64,000 nucleotides of DNA, taken from positions 62,001 to 126,000 of the forward strand of contig NBAY01000052.1 in the NCBI GenBank assembly GCA_002794775.1, given 5' to 3'. The stretch's first letter is position 1. Each line of letters starts with the position of its first letter. The position numbers and the translations under genes were made by a program. The notes under the pieces are model-generated. The model was not told the origin of the DNA. It made no database searches and saw nothing but the letters and a program-made list of their open reading frames with translations. Shown here piece after piece: positions 1 through 12,100 of the stretch. This stretch comes from Porodaedalea pini. Its lineage: Eukaryota; Basidiomycota; Agaricomycetes; Hymenochaetales; Hymenochaetaceae.

Positions 1-489
1 GCTGCAGTGATCTTCAGGGCAAAAGGAACGGCTAATTTCTTGAAATGGACTGTATTCCGCAGATAGTGCGTGCACTCGGCGTCGATGGCGGGACTGCGCT
101 CGCTGTGCACGACGACGACGAGGCGGTGGGGCGCGTTGCGAGGTGGAGAGACGGCGGGAGAAAAGAAAAAGGAAGTTCGGCTGATGACGTTGGGTCGGCT
201 AGTGTACGCTCCACAGCTCAATCCGGGGTCTCCTCTATGTTTCGTCTGAGCTGGCTTCTTGACATACCACCACTCATCCCGTCTTTCTCAGTTCTCCTCG
301 CTGTCTTCCTCATCGTCAACGTCTTCGTCGACGTCGTCGACGCTTTCATCGTCGCATTCGTCACCGACGACATACAGGTACCGGTACTATACTCGATCGA
401 GAAATCACCGCAGCACGGCGCGTCGTCTCGCCACTCACTCCTTGCCCCCTCCTTTCTATTCCGCTGGATACACATCGTAATAAAAAGCG
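1..489. other. 5' flank of the RRM gene, no gene assigned
   Basis: No exon could be supported here. The stretch from about 260 to 480 is rich in TC and CG repeats and gives long serine-rich reading frames on the plus strand that lack a family match and end in stops. It probably holds the promoter and leader of the RRM gene that starts at 490. Confidence 0.4.
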
Positions 490-3400
490 ATGGCGACTCT
501 GCGCCCGGTATGTCAAATAACACATTGCTAGTATTGTGCAAGACGTCTTTGAATTTCACTGGAATTTTACTAATTTTTTCTTTCTGTTTTGCGTGGCCAG
601 AATTCGGGCACGCCAATGAGTCCGCCGGGAACACAAACGCTCCCCGCATCCCCAAACACCGCGTCGCTTTCTCCGAGTCCAACGTCTGGCTACACATCTC
701 CGGGCAGCCCAAGCACAACTGCAACCTCTACAGCCACTACAGCGTTGCCTAGTAATGACGAGGTTGAAGCTGTGATCAAGCAGGCTACCTCCACTCGACC
801 TACGCCCGATGGGCGTCCCCCTCCAGGGAAAGACACCCGCACGCAGCTGTTCACAGGAAACGTGAGTACCTCCTCCCTTCTCATGTGCCATGCGTGTCTT
901 CATGAATATGTTGGAGTGGAGCATCCGAAGTTCCATGCTCCCAATAATATCATTCCCTCCGCTTCCCGCTAAGAAAAGAAAAAAGACCAGCTTCTAACAT
1001 GATATGATTCTTTTTTTGGTTTTTCGTCATTTCGACATGTAGCTTCCGTATCGCGTGCGCTGGCAGGATCTGAAGGACCTCTTCCGCCGTGCGGGCACCG
1101 TCCTGCGCGCGGACGTCTCGCTCAGCCCGGACAACCGTTCACGCGGGTACGGCACCGTGCTGCTCGCGTCGGCAGAGGACGCGGGGCGCGCGGTCGACAT
1201 GTTCAACGGGTACAGCTGGCAGGGCCGCGTGCTCGAGGTCCGCCTCGACCGGCTCGGCGCTGTACCAGGTGCAGAGCTCGATGCAGGTGCTACTGCGATG
1301 GTTCCAGGCGCGGGGATGTCGGCTTTGCCGATGGGCGTCAACCTGAATGGGATGAACGTGAACATGAATGGGATGGACCCTAGTGCGTTGAATGGGCTGC
1401 ACGTACCCTCGCCTCATTCTGCTCTACCATACGTCGCGCAGCACCTGTCGGGGAACGGACAAAACCTTGGTGCGAGTCTTGCGCCTCCGCCGGCGACTTC
1501 TTCCCTCACCGTCACACTCTCGGGTCCACTCTCATCCTCCTCACCACTCAACACGCTAAATCCTGGGCTGCTTGCGCTTCAGCAACAGCAGCAGGCACTG
1601 CAGGAAAGAGAAAGAGAGGAATTTTTGATGAATCAGGTGGGAGCGGCAGGGCGGTCCGGCCTTGATGGATTGGACTCATTTCTCGGCACACTGGGCCGCG
1701 GATTGAGCGGTGATTTTGATAGGGAGCGGTCGAGGTCAAATCTAGGGACGCGAAGTCTGTTTGTTGGGAATGTGAGTGCGCATATACTCTACGATGTAAG
1801 CAAAGATGTTGACAAAGGCTTTTCTTTTAGCTCCCATTTCACTGTCAATGGCAGGACCTTAAAGACCTGTTTCGACAAGCGGGGACTATTCTTCGTGCGG
1901 ATGTGTCATTGGGACCTGATGGTCGCTCGAGGGGCTTTGGGACAGTGTCTTATGCAAATGAGATTGACGCGGAACGGGCGGTTGCGATGTTCAATGGGTA
2001 CGCACTTGGCTCTAACACATCGACCAACGTACTCAAAGAAGTTTGCAGCTTTGATTACAATGGACGTATGTTGAAAGTACATTACGACAAGTTCAGCGCG
2101 CAGTCACCATTCCCATCGAATATGTCCTCGCATCCGTCAACGCTCTCGACGCCTGTGCAGCCCGCGGCGACTTCGACGCAGGCAGCGCTTCTCCAGGCCG
2201 CGCAGCTCCAGCAACTTGTCAACGGACAGACGTACGAACGCTACGGCAACTTTACTAACCTTGATGGTAATAGTAGCAGCGACAGCAGCAGTAGCGGTAA
2301 TACGAGTGAAGCGGCGACACAGGCTCAGGCGCAGACGCTCGGCTCGAGTTTGCAGACGTTGCACGACTCGTTACAAATGCAGTCGCAGGTGCATTTCGCG
2401 ATGACTGGGACTGGGACTGGGAATGAGCAGGCGGGTACGAGCGCGAGTGCGAACACGAGCGAGTCGTCTGCCTCACCCTTTAGCCATCATCTCATGGGGA
2501 CTAGTCCCAGCCTTGCGGAGCGTCGGCAGAAGGTACCTCCGCCTATTGGCTCCGCGTCTTCGAGCCGGTCCAGTTCCGGCAGCAACGCAAATGTGAATGA
2601 AGAGCTCAGTATCAGTACGGCGCTGTCGGCGGGCATGTCGGTGGCAAAGTCGTTCAGCACATCGTCGGCATCGCCGCTGATGAATAGGAGGCCAACGGGA
2701 CAGTCTTTGCCTGCGTCATCTGCATCAATACCCATTGCAACAACGGAAGAAATCTCGTCCTCAAATTCAAAACGGCCAGCGACGTCCTCCTCGATACCGA
2801 CACTGGCTTCAACTTCTACATCAACTTCTACCTCGAAGTCGAGGCCTACGCATTCTTCACATTCGTCGTCTACTACCTCTTCCGCTTCTCCGCGTACCTC
2901 GCATCCCGCTCACCCTGGTCCAATTGCCCTCCCGCCACCGCCGTCTGTAAGCGCATTCCCGCTCTACTCGCCGCACCACCATCCGCTGTCGCCCCAGGGG
3001 CATCCCATGTCACCTCCGGGCGCTGTCTACGCTGGCTATCCTCCGTATGGACAGATGAGCCCGATGCACCCGTACCCGCTTCCCGCGCATATGCACGCGC
3101 ACAACATGACTCCACACGGGCTGCCACCGATAACGCCTTCAATGCCGAGTTTTTCCTTCGTCCCGCAACCATCGCCGAGTGTTCCGGCTGGTGGCAGCAG
3201 TGCGATTCCTCCGACTCCAGCTGAGGGCGGCGGGCCGCCGCCTGAAGGGTATGCCGCGTCTGGGCCGCCGGGTGATTCGACTGGGAACCCGATGGCAATG
3301 GGCATGGGCATGATGTCGATGATGAGCCCACCGCTGCATCTGCCGCATCATGTTTTCCAGCCGTTCACGCCTGGGGCGGCCATGAGTCCCGGCGCTTTCT

Positions 3401-4185
3401 ATGGACGCCCGAACGGCGCAACGCCCCGCGGGACATACTTGAACCCTGCGGTCGGCTCACCCGTGCTCATTCACCCACCGTTCGGATTCCCGCCCCCGGG
3501 GAGCCAACCTGGTAGTCCATACTATCAGCCGAACCCCAACGGTGGAACATACGGCGAAGAGCCGTGTGGGTACTTCCCGCCTGTGAGCGCTGGCCTGCCG
3601 CCGCCTAGGCATGAAGGGTACTTCCCGCCCGTCTCTGCGCTTGGGAGCTCCGGGTTGGCGAATGAGATATTGAAAGACGGGAGCTCGATGAATATGAACG
3701 GGTATGATGCGGATGAGCGTCCCGCACATGAGCGGAACGACTCGGGCTCTGCTCCGGCAAGCAGTGAGAATGGGCCGGAAGAAGACACTGATGCGGAGCG
3801 CGCGAGGAGCTCAAGCTCAGGTGCGACGTCGTGGCGCTCGAGCGACGAGAATGCTCCTAGTGCTGCCAGTTCGGGAGCGGGAGCTCCACTGGACTGTCTG
3901 TCGCGCGATATGGCGTCTGTACGGCTTGGCTCACCACCGAAAGGTCGGAACATGAAGCGCAGCGATGCATCGTACGCGGCTGCAGCTGCGGTAGACAAGT
4001 CGAAGAGCGTGCAGCGTTCGGAGTCAGCGTGTTCCGCGGATGATATGGCCGGATACCCACCTGCAGCGCGCCACCTTAGCATGGGCTCGGAGGGCTCGCA
4101 ACGGCCCGCTGCACCGCAGAAGACGCATTCGGATGAGACAGGCGCGCACGTCCGGTTGAACACTGAGGGGATTACAGCCTTATGA
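490..4185 (+). CDS. Two-RRM RNA-binding protein
   Basis: Exons: 490-507, 601-861, 1043-1771, 1831-1997, 2049-4185, giving about 1103 residues. The first exon is only 18 nt; it was chosen because GTATGT follows it at 508 and a CTAAT branch and CAG precede 601. RRM1 covers about residues 86-165 and RRM2 about 330-406. Both carry an RNP2-like LFxGN, the shared phrase WQDLKDLFR and RNP1-like R(G)(Y/F)GTV. The RRM spacing and WQDLKDLF phrase resemble fungal Gbp2/Hrb1-type mRNA-binding proteins, so a role in mRNA export or stability is an inference. The long C-terminal part (from about 420) is low-complexity, rich in S, P, Q and G, and probably disordered. The last intron (1998-2048) is 51 nt with no stop; removing it makes RRM2 align with RRM1 across FNG-x3-GR. 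The exact start is the least certain point. Confidence 0.85.
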
Positions 4186-5410
4186 TCACGTTCGCATCGT
4201 ATCGTTCTTTTTACTATCTCACTTTCCCAGTCCTCTTTCTTTCTATCTCAAACGCTTCATGCTGTCTATCTATTTCTCTCGTCCGTCCTGCATTGCGTTG
4301 CATTTCTCTTTTCTCTGTTACCTTTTTTCTGTTTGTTCCGGCTGCCCTCATCATCGTATTGTTTTTGGGAGGATCCTCATCTCTTCTGCTCTAGCTCTAC
4401 TTTATTAGAATACCAGGCCTGTTCTACTTTTTTATTCCCATCCCCCGTCTTGCGCGCTTCAGTCAGTTAGGAAGTTTGGGTCTCTTTATTTTGTTGGGTG
4501 GTCCACTCTTACCTAATCTTTTGGTCCACTTCTTGGAATTTGGTGCATCTTATTTGCAGTTTTCTGCCTCTTTCTTGCTGTTCATAGCTCATCTTTATAA
4601 TTATTGCTCAGGCGTCGTTCTTTGTGCATTTCCTTCTGTATCATTTATATCTTTTTCTTCTTTTTTTTTCTGTACTCAGGCTATTTTTCTTCCCCTTTTT
4701 TGATCTCGGATGTTGCATCCTGTAAATAGCCTCAATGTCAAGCACCTTATATAACTTAATAAATCACTTCCATCTCATCTTTTTTCTATTGTTTGGGCTG
4801 AATAGCCTATGCATATCGCCCCGCATCGAGGTTGATGACTTCGGCGGGGCTTTGCGAAGTTTGAAACAGTTGAGGTCGACACGGATAAAAACTGATCACG
4901 GGACCACAAAAGTCGCCGATCGCGTCGATCATATCGCTTGTCCAAGTCTCCCCCGGCCCGAGACTGTCGTTGTCTTCGTGCGTTCACAACAGACAAATGC
5001 AGCTTCTGAAGACACATCAGAGACACAATTTGGACAGAAGCGCGACCGGGTTTGTCGCCATGCTACAGCCAGCAGCGCGCCGACGCCTTTCTGGCCAGTG
5101 CCAAGGAACGTTCCTGATGTTCATGAGAACGTGAGGACTGGTCGAGACAGGTGAGGAGTCCTATATAGGGTAAAACGGGAATGGGCAGAAGGGCTGGTTA
5201 TTCCCCCCTTTCATCTTTGCTTGCTGACTGGCTCAGACTTTTATCAACATTCTTTTCTCCTCCTTCGCCCGGTTCGACTCTTGCTCAGTGGCTGCCTGTG
5301 GCACATTCGTTTCGAACTTCACTCTCCTTTCCCTTGTTTGAAGTCCATTTTTGCCACCTATAGCTCTATCCAAGCCGTCCTTGAATCAGTCAAGTGTACC
5401 AACGGACTAA
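4186..5410. other. Intergenic region with pyrimidine-rich 3' flank
   Basis: 4186-4730 is strongly T and C rich and fits a 3' UTR and downstream region. I see no family-like protein in 4735-5154 although it is open. The last part is the promoter and leader of the small secreted protein gene: a TATATA at 5162-5167 followed by pyrimidine-rich DNA. Confidence 0.5.
5162..5167 (+). promoter_or_regulatory. Putative TATA box
   Basis: TATATA lies 243 bp before the ATG at 5411, followed by TC-rich DNA typical of fungal transcription start regions. The leader would be rather long. Confidence 0.4.
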
Positions 5411-5945
5411 ATGTTGCTCATACTTTCCCTCTCCCTCGCGGCTGCTTTCGTCAGCACTTTTGCTGCGCCTCTGAGCTCGCGCCAAGAGACAGTGTCCAAC
5501 GTAGTCTGCACCGGAGGCTCGTACGTATTCCTTCTTTTCAGCTGGTCCGCCTCGCTTTATAAATGTTCATATGCGAATGATCCCGATTCCAGGGCACTTG
5601 ACTTCCACACCGTGAACGTCGCGCAGCTGGCGATCTGCGGGTCCATCGCGGGCACGATCGAGAAGTGCGAGGGTTCGCCGACGTCGACGACAGGCCAGTC
5701 GGGCGACGTGCAGTTCACGATCAGCCCTGTTGATGCGGGCGCGACGATCAATATCTCGAAGGGACGTTGGGAGCGTAAGTCGTGTTGTTGTGGTTGTTTG
5801 CCTATGGACTGCTCTGACTGCTTTTGTCGACACAGAGGGTATCAAGGCAGTGTTTGCTCAGTGCGGACAGGACATGCCATTCACCGCTACTTTCACTGGC
5901 GGCGCTAGTACAGGCGATGTCAACGTCACGCTTGAGCAGATTTAA
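5411..5945 (+). CDS. Small secreted protein, unknown function
   Basis: Exons 5411-5520, 5593-5774 and 5836-5945 give 133 residues. The N-terminus is a clear signal peptide: a hydrophobic stretch of L, S and A residues up to about residue 19, with cleavage probable near AAP. The mature part holds four cysteines (about residues 33, 52, 61 and 106) in the pattern expected of two disulphides. A small extracellular protein of this size with even cysteine number is common among fungal effectors and cell-surface proteins, but I recognise no family. Both introns have good GTACGT/GTAAGT donors and keep the frame. It is convergent with the epoxide hydrolase downstream. Confidence 0.75.
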
Positions 5946-6283
5946 TCCGGACGAACCTGCGCCTCTTGCTCCATCTGGCTCGGCACCACAGTCGCGGAAA
6001 GATGGAGAAAGGTTTAACTTGCGTTGTGTATGGTACTCGTTCATTCAGTTGCTGTGTTTCTTTGTTTCTTCTCAAGGGTTTGAGTGTGGATGGTCATTTC
6101 ATACTTTTTGTAAGAGCGTGCTAATTAATATGGCTGCTTACCTTGTGTCACTGCTGCAAATCGAATCGGTTATTTGGACCCTTACAGAAGAAAGTTTTGC
6201 GCGCCGCGAAAGTATACATCATATTCTTCATCCTATAGGTCAAGTAAACCGTAAATCACAGCATCGGACCCAGAATCTTGACA
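5946..6283. other. Convergent 3' region
   Basis: Between the stop codons of the secreted protein gene (+) and the epoxide hydrolase gene (-). I see nothing beyond probable 3' UTRs. Confidence 0.5.
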
Positions 6284-7627
6284 TCACACTTGAATGTCTA
6301 GGCCTTTCAAGAAAGACCGCAAGACAATAAACAGGTCGTTAGGATTCTCCTGCTGTACCCAATGACCAGAATCCTTAACGAAGACGGCGCCTTCATTTCC
6401 TTCCTTCATCATCGGGCACACACTCCTCATCTTCTCGAGGCCTCCCGGATACTGATGTGGGCCCCAGTCCTTCTCTCCCGCAACGAACAGAGCGGGCACT
6501 TCGATCTTCCTCCGCGCGAAGAGCGTGAGCTCCGTCATGTAGTCCTCGTCCGACGCAGAGATGGAGTCAAGCGTGTCGCCTGCGCGTCCCAGGCCAGTGG
6601 CGCAGCGGTATCGGTTCAAGCCACCTTGAAAACCCGTGCGTCCGTACTCGGATGCGAAGACGGCGACGTCGGCATCGCTGAACCACTCGCGGCTGCGTTC
6701 GAGGTCTTTACCCCGAGGAAGGTACTTGCCGACGACCGCCGGCATGCTCTGCCCGCGCGGCATGAGGTAGTAAGGCGGGAGGAGTGCAACTTCTTCAATG
6801 CCTTTCAACGGGCGCGGGGTGTTGAAGCTGAGCTCGGCACTCGAAGAGGACGAATCGGGCCAGCATGCGGACTTGATGTGGAAGTATGCGCGCACAAAAT
6901 CGTGCAGCTCAGTGGAAGAGAGCTCTGTGTGCATCTGTGTGTTCGCTTGGGGGAGCGAGTAGTAGTGCTGGTAGTACATCCGCGGCGGATGCAGGCTTGC
7001 GAGCATCGCGTCCATGGCGAGGCCCAGGCGCGGCGCTTTGGGCGACCCTCCCGCCGCAAGCGCATCCGATACCGAGGAAAAGGCCGGCACGTCGAAGGGC
7101 GAGCCAGGTGCACCCATGAAGGGCGCACTCATCAGTACGACACTGCGGAACAGATCTGGGCGCACGAGTGCGCATGAGCTCGCGTTGATCGAGCCGGAGT
7201 CGTGCCCCATGATACACGCGACACTCTCGTAGCCCAGCGCGTAGACGAGCCCGACGTTGTCGCGCGCGAGGTTTGTGAAGCGGAACGGCGCGAGGGAGTC
7301 GTCGTATGTGTACGGATACTTTGCAGCGTCGGGGTCCGCAGTAGGATTCGGAACGGTACGTCCGAAGCCGCGCTGGTCTGCTGCGACGACGCGGTACCCG
7401 AGGTCGGCGAGCGGAAGCATTATCTTGCGCCAGGAATAGGCAAGTTCAGGAAAGCCATGAACCAGAATGATCAGAGGCGGTTTGCTGGTGTCGGACGAGG
7501 GTTTACTCGGACGTGCATCGAGGAAGTGTACGAGTAGGTCGTTCACTGCGATGTAGTTCGAACTTATTCCCTCGGGAAGAGGCAAAGGAGGAAGATCTAC
7601 GTTGATGTCGACCGACTTTTTCGCCAT
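6284..7627 (-). CDS. Epoxide hydrolase, alpha/beta-hydrolase fold
   Basis: Single-exon gene of 447 residues. Family knowledge: these enzymes add water to epoxides through an ester intermediate on an aspartate. Seen here: the oxyanion HGFP motif at 57-60, DQRGFGR at 84-90, the nucleophile elbow GHDSG (Asp about 143), an acid residue in GEKDWGP (about 387), the catalytic His in SGHW (about 422), and tyrosines in the lid phrase MYYQHYY that could polarise the epoxide. The start was placed at 7627 (MAKKS) rather than at 7699 because 7640-7699 looks like a 5' UTR intron: GTGAGT donor, CTGAAT branch and CAG acceptor, with no in-frame ATG before it. No signal peptide, so probably cytosolic. Substrate unknown. 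It is divergent to the sphingomyelinase-like gene, now separated from it by inserted mobile DNA. Confidence 0.92.
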   Translation of the reverse strand: MAKKSVDINVDLPPLPLPEGISSNYIAVNDLLVHFLDARPSKPSSDTSKPPLIILVHGFPELAYSWRKIMLPLADLGYRVVAADQRGFGRTVPNPTADPDAAKYPYTYDDSLAPFRFTNLARDNVGLVYALGYESVACIMGHDSGSINASSCALVRPDLFRSVVLMSAPFMGAPGSPFDVPAFSSVSDALAAGGSPKAPRLGLAMDAMLASLHPPRMYYQHYYSLPQANTQMHTELSSTELHDFVRAYFHIKSACWPDSSSSSAELSFNTPRPLKGIEEVALLPPYYLMPRGQSMPAVVGKYLPRGKDLERSREWFSDADVAVFASEYGRTGFQGGLNRYRCATGLGRAGDTLDSISASDEDYMTELTLFARRKIEVPALFVAGEKDWGPHQYPGGLEKMRSVCPMMKEGNEGAVFVKDSGHWVQQENPNDLFIVLRSFLKGLDIQV

Positions 7628-7993
7628 TAATATTGTCTTCTGAAATATGCTTAGTCTAAGACATTCAGTAACATGGAACGTAGAAACTTCAAGACTCACC
7701 GCCTGCTTAATGTCAAGTGGGTCAGTAATCAGTATGTAGCCTGTGAATGTAGCTCTATCGGAGATTTGGTCTATTTATGAGGACAATGGTAAGTCACTTC
7801 GCACGGACATAATTCCGAGGGCAGGTTCATGTAAAGTCAGCTGTATTCACGCAGCTGAAAGATATGCTAATAAATGGACAGACTTATGTAACGAAGACCT
7901 GAGCAGAGCTCAGCATCTCTATGTCTCTCAGCTTCAGTATAGTGAGCTCCGCGACCTTGGGTTGTTCCGAGGGTCACCAGCGAACTACAGACC
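7628..7993. other. 5' leader intron and promoter remnant of the epoxide hydrolase gene
   Basis: Contains the probable leader intron 7640-7699 (minus strand) and the proximal promoter. No protein can be supported. It is the left remnant of the original intergenic region, which continues at 9012-9057 and 16197-16485. Confidence 0.5.
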
Positions 7994-8043
7994 GTGCACT
8001 ATGACGTACCAACGTAACAAAAAATCAAGTTCCCCCCCGGAGA
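7994..8043 (+). repeat. Left terminal inverted repeat
   Basis: Inverted match to 8964-9011, identical apart from one extra C in the C-run near 8032-8038. Confidence 0.9.
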
Positions 8044-8158
8044 GTTTGTTTAACCCCCGGAGACAAGAAAAAATTCCCCGGAGCATGTGACATACCCCCG
8101 GAGAGCAAAAACACCCCCCGGAGAGCAAAACACCCCTGGAGCACAAGACACCCCGGAG
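8032..8158 (+). repeat. Subterminal CCCCGGAG repeats, seven copies
   Basis: Seven copies of C(4-7)GGAG (one with CCCTGGAG) spaced roughly 17-23 bp apart inside the left end. Irregular flanks between copies argue against a simple satellite. In known DNA transposons such arrays bind the transposase; that role is an inference. Confidence 0.75.
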
Positions 8159-8963
8159 AATATTAATAGACAACCCCCAGAAAGTGGATTTGTCATGCAT
8201 AAAATACCTTTTTTTCAGCTTCAAAAATCACTAACTTGCTCATTTCTCTATGGAATTGAGTCACTAAATTTCAAAAAATTACCTGAATCATTTACTATGC
8301 ATATAAGAACCTATTCAGTAAAGAGAGTGTATGCAATTAGTCTGACAAGTGAAAGAGGGTCTATCTTACTTGAGACAAATTGCCTCCACAAAAATTTTCT
8401 AAGATGTCCCAAGTAGTTCTAAAATCCTGATAACCCATGAATACAATTCACCAACAGGTTTCATATCTTTATCTTCAAATTTGAGCTCAGGAAAACCAGG
8501 CAAGGATTCTGCCTGACAATACACCTATTATTTTCAACATGGACATTACACATGGTTACTTCACATTTAAAGCTCAGAATTATTTTATATATATCAGATG
8601 ATGAATTTAGCAATCTATTTGAAGAAATTCCATGAAGAATTGAATGAGATATGTATTTTACAACTTTTTGAGGTGCTGAAATGCAGTGATCACCGCTCTC
8701 AAATGATTGTCACGTGATCGAAACTCCGGGGGATTTTTGGTTCCTCCGGGACCTAGGCCTGTCAGAAAAAAACATATTGTCACATGACATAAAAACATAT
8801 TTGTAGTCTAACATGCCATTTATATGGCTCCAATCCGGGGCCAACATTTACAAGCAACAAAAATATGAAAGTACCCCGGACAAAAATACATCACATGACT
8901 TTTTTAATGTCTAAATAGGGCAGCTGTTACTGAATTTGGGATTTACTGAGCACGTGCATCTGC

Positions 8964-9011
8964 CTCCGGGGGGAACTTGATTTTTTGTTACGTTGGTACG
9001 TCATAGTGCAC
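8964..9011 (-). repeat. Right terminal inverted repeat
   Basis: Inverted match to 7994-8043. Confidence 0.9.
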
Positions 9012-9045
9012 AACGACATTCAAGTTGCTAGGCGGGGATCCACAC

Positions 9046-9057
9046 GTGATCTCGATT
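9046..9057. repeat. LINE target-site duplication, left copy
   Basis: GTGATCTCGATT, identical to 16185-16196; sequences on either side differ. Confidence 0.8.
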
Positions 9058-9195
9058 CTATAATATCTGCTATCTACTATCAACAGATGCCCAACCGCAC
9101 AGGAAACGGAACCGAACAAGACAAAATTTCATAGCGCGTAAATGGTTGTGGTTAATAACTAGGGGAGAAGAGCGTAACAGGGTTAGAGATCATGA

Positions 9196-12100
9196 CTAAA
9201 GGTAAAAGGACAAAGGTAAATCGGATAAAACAGGCATATTGTCCGGAGGGCGACGGAATGAAAAGTAGGCAAGTTTTAGAAGGAGAAGAAAGTTATTTGG
9301 ACGAAACCAGTCCGCAAAAGTTAAAGGTAAAGATCGTTGACGAAAAAGGCCGTTTCGAACAAGTGAAAAGAAAGGGCAACAATTAAGAATATGGTGGACA
9401 TCATGTTCAACGCACAAAGGGTCCGGACAACGGGGTTCGAGGTTTCAGTTATGCAAATCGAGCGTGTTCAGCATTAAGCCAACGGCGCGTGATAGAACTG
9501 TACGATGAATCTTCTTCCTTGGAGAAAGCTTCAGAAATGGACATAAAGATCGTGTTGGGTGAAGGATGAAAGAGGACGGCTCGAGGATGGAGTGATGTCC
9601 CCGTAGGTTTATGATTTTGGCTTTCCAGTCTCGCAGAAGATCGAGCTGTACTTGCGCCTTCAGGTTTGGAAGCGAGTCTGGTATGGTCTTGCGGTGGGGA
9701 TTAGATGCTGCATCTTTGGCCAATTTATCAGCTATGGAATTGCCAAGTACTCCGCGATGTGATGGGAGCCACTGTACCGTAATGTGGGATGCCTCATGGT
9801 GAAGGGCGAGGAAAATTCTGCATAGGCGACAGAATAGGATGATAAAGTCCGCATGTCGAGCGTCATCAGAAAAAATGAGTTGGACGCAATTGAGAGAGTC
9901 CGACACGATGTGGATGTGAACGGGTGTGTGGCATTTCGCAAGGAAAGAAGAAATATGTCGTATAGCTGCGATGAGCGCTTCCTGCTCTTCAAACAGTATG
10001 TTTGATCGAGAGTGCACTGCTGAAGTAAAGACAGCGAGTTCCTGGTGATTGTGCATAATAACGAAACCATGGCCGCCATTATGGGAGCCGTCGGAATTCG
10101 GGATGATGGAGCCATCTGTAAAAATGAAATATTGGTAAGGCGGGGGATGTAAGAAAAAGGAATTAAAATCGCGAATAGTGCGAAGACGAAACGAAGGTGG
10201 AGGAATCGGGGTCATAATAAGACGTGAATGAATAGGAGTAAAAGAAGGGAAAGAGATGACTTTAGAGATCGTGATGTTAGGAAGGAGTGACAACATTAAA
10301 TATTGGTTTGATGAAGGGATATGTTTGGAATGGGCGAAATAGGACAAGAGGAAGTGTTGAGAAAGAGATCGAACGAAAAGTTGAAGGGGTGGACAGGAAA
10401 TACAGCCGTTTTCATAAGTCCTGCGACACGTGCACGTCACGTGAAATGAGCCGCGGCTGAACCAACATGTCAAAAATTTAGAATAAATGTGTATTTTCTC
10501 TGTAAATTCTGCACAGTACCTGCTCGTTAAGTACTCAAAAAAAAGGCATGGTTCTCAGGAGCAGAAATATGTAAAATAGAGAGCAATATGTTGACTGTGT
10601 AGGTGGGTGGAGATCAAACAAGTGCAGCCAGTCTGTTCTCTCATACATTTCCACCGAGATTCAAAAATTATGGCTCCCCTACATCTACCTATAAAATTCT
10701 TTCCTGTGTCTGTAAATAAAGTATATGACTATACCAACATCTCCTGAAAGTTTGAAGCCATTCCATTCAGTATTTGTGGTGCAGCAGCAAGGTTTGTGTT
10801 CCACTTTGAGCTCTTTCCACCCTCCTTTTCTCACAACAGCACAGACAAGAGTGGAACACAAATCCTGCTGCTGCACCATGAATACTGAATGGATTGGCTT
10901 CAAACTTTCAGGAGATGTTGGTATAGTCATATACTTTATTTACAGACACAGGAAAGAATTTTATAGGTAGATGTAGGGGAGCCATAATTTTTGAATCTCG
11001 GTGGAAATGTATGAGAGAACAGACTGGCTGCACTTGTTTGATCTCCACCCACCTACACAGTCAACATATTGCTCTCTATTTTACATATTTCTGCTCCTGA
11101 GAACAATGCCTTTTTTTTGAGTACTTAACGAGCAGGTACTGCACAGAATTTACAGAGAAAATACACATTTATTCTAATTTTTCGACATGTTGGCTCAGCC
11201 GCAGCTCATATCACGTGAAATGCACGTGTCGCAGGACTTATGAAAATGGCTGTAAAGGATTCAGCCACAGCTGGATTGGTATTGTAGTTAAAAACTAAAT
11301 GCAGAAAGCGGTTTTGAGTCATTTGAAGGATTGAAATAAAAGGAGATTCCGGGAAAAGGACAGCGCCGTATATGGCGACTGAACGGATTAAGCCAAAATA
11401 AAGAAGACGCACGTACTGAAGATAAGCGCCATTGGACCTGTTGAAAAGAAAAGAACATTGATGTAGGGTGGAAAGAGCTTTGTTAGCCCGCGATTGAAAG
11501 TGGAGCTTAGGGGAAAGGTCATAAGAAAAAATAACACCCAGCCAAGTAAGGTGGCGTGATGGGCAGATAACACGGTCGTTGGGTAGAGACAATGACACGT
11601 ACGAAGCTAAAGGAGAGTCTTTTAAGAAAGACCTGAAAGTGAAATTGGCAATATGAGTATGTGGAAGGATATGAAGGAGTTCAATAGTGTCAGGGTCAAT
11701 GGAAAGACCAAGGGATTGGAATTGTAAAGAAAGAAATTGAAATTGGTTACGCAGACGCCGAAGATTAGTGCGAATGCTGAGTGAACGGGAATAAAGAAGG
11801 TGGTCGTCCATATAAGCAAGTAAAGGACGGTGGGGACCGAAACGAGTGTTATAAGTTGAGATAACGTCGGTGGCGGCAAATATTGAAATGAGAGGGGACA
11901 AGGGGGACCCTTGGGGAACTCCCCGATTGGGTTTGATAAAGGGAGAAGAAAAGAAATTATTAAAGTGAAATGAAATGGGTCGGTCTCTGAGCCAGCCCGA
12001 GAGAACACGAATAATGTTAGGATGGATGTTGGAGTTAATGAGTTTCAAAAGAAGGCGGTTATGAGAAATGTTATCAAAGAAACCTTGAATGTCAATGGTA

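Larger units (their letters stand above)
7994..9011. mobile_element. Non-autonomous TIR DNA transposon (about 1 kb)
   Basis: The two ends are inverted copies of each other for about 48 bp, starting GTGCACTATGACGTACC and differing only by one C in a C-run. The interior has no transposase and many stops. Several CCCCGGAG-like motifs lie just inside the left end, with scattered CCGG-rich copies toward the right. If the outer GTGCAC (a palindrome) is the target duplication, the TIR starts TATGACG; if the element starts at CACTA, the TIR resembles CACTA/Plavaka-type elements, which also have subterminal repeats, but then the 3-bp flanks (gtg and cac) are not a direct duplication. Family assignment is therefore open. 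Confidence 0.85.

Noticed and set aside
8032..8158. CRISPR-like array of CCCCGGAG repeats
   Set aside because: Repeats are only 8 bp with irregular spacers, inside a eukaryotic transposon; no cas genes.
10685..10970. Two mirrored 81-residue open frames
   Set aside because: They are the two arms of one palindrome read on each strand, so not a protein.
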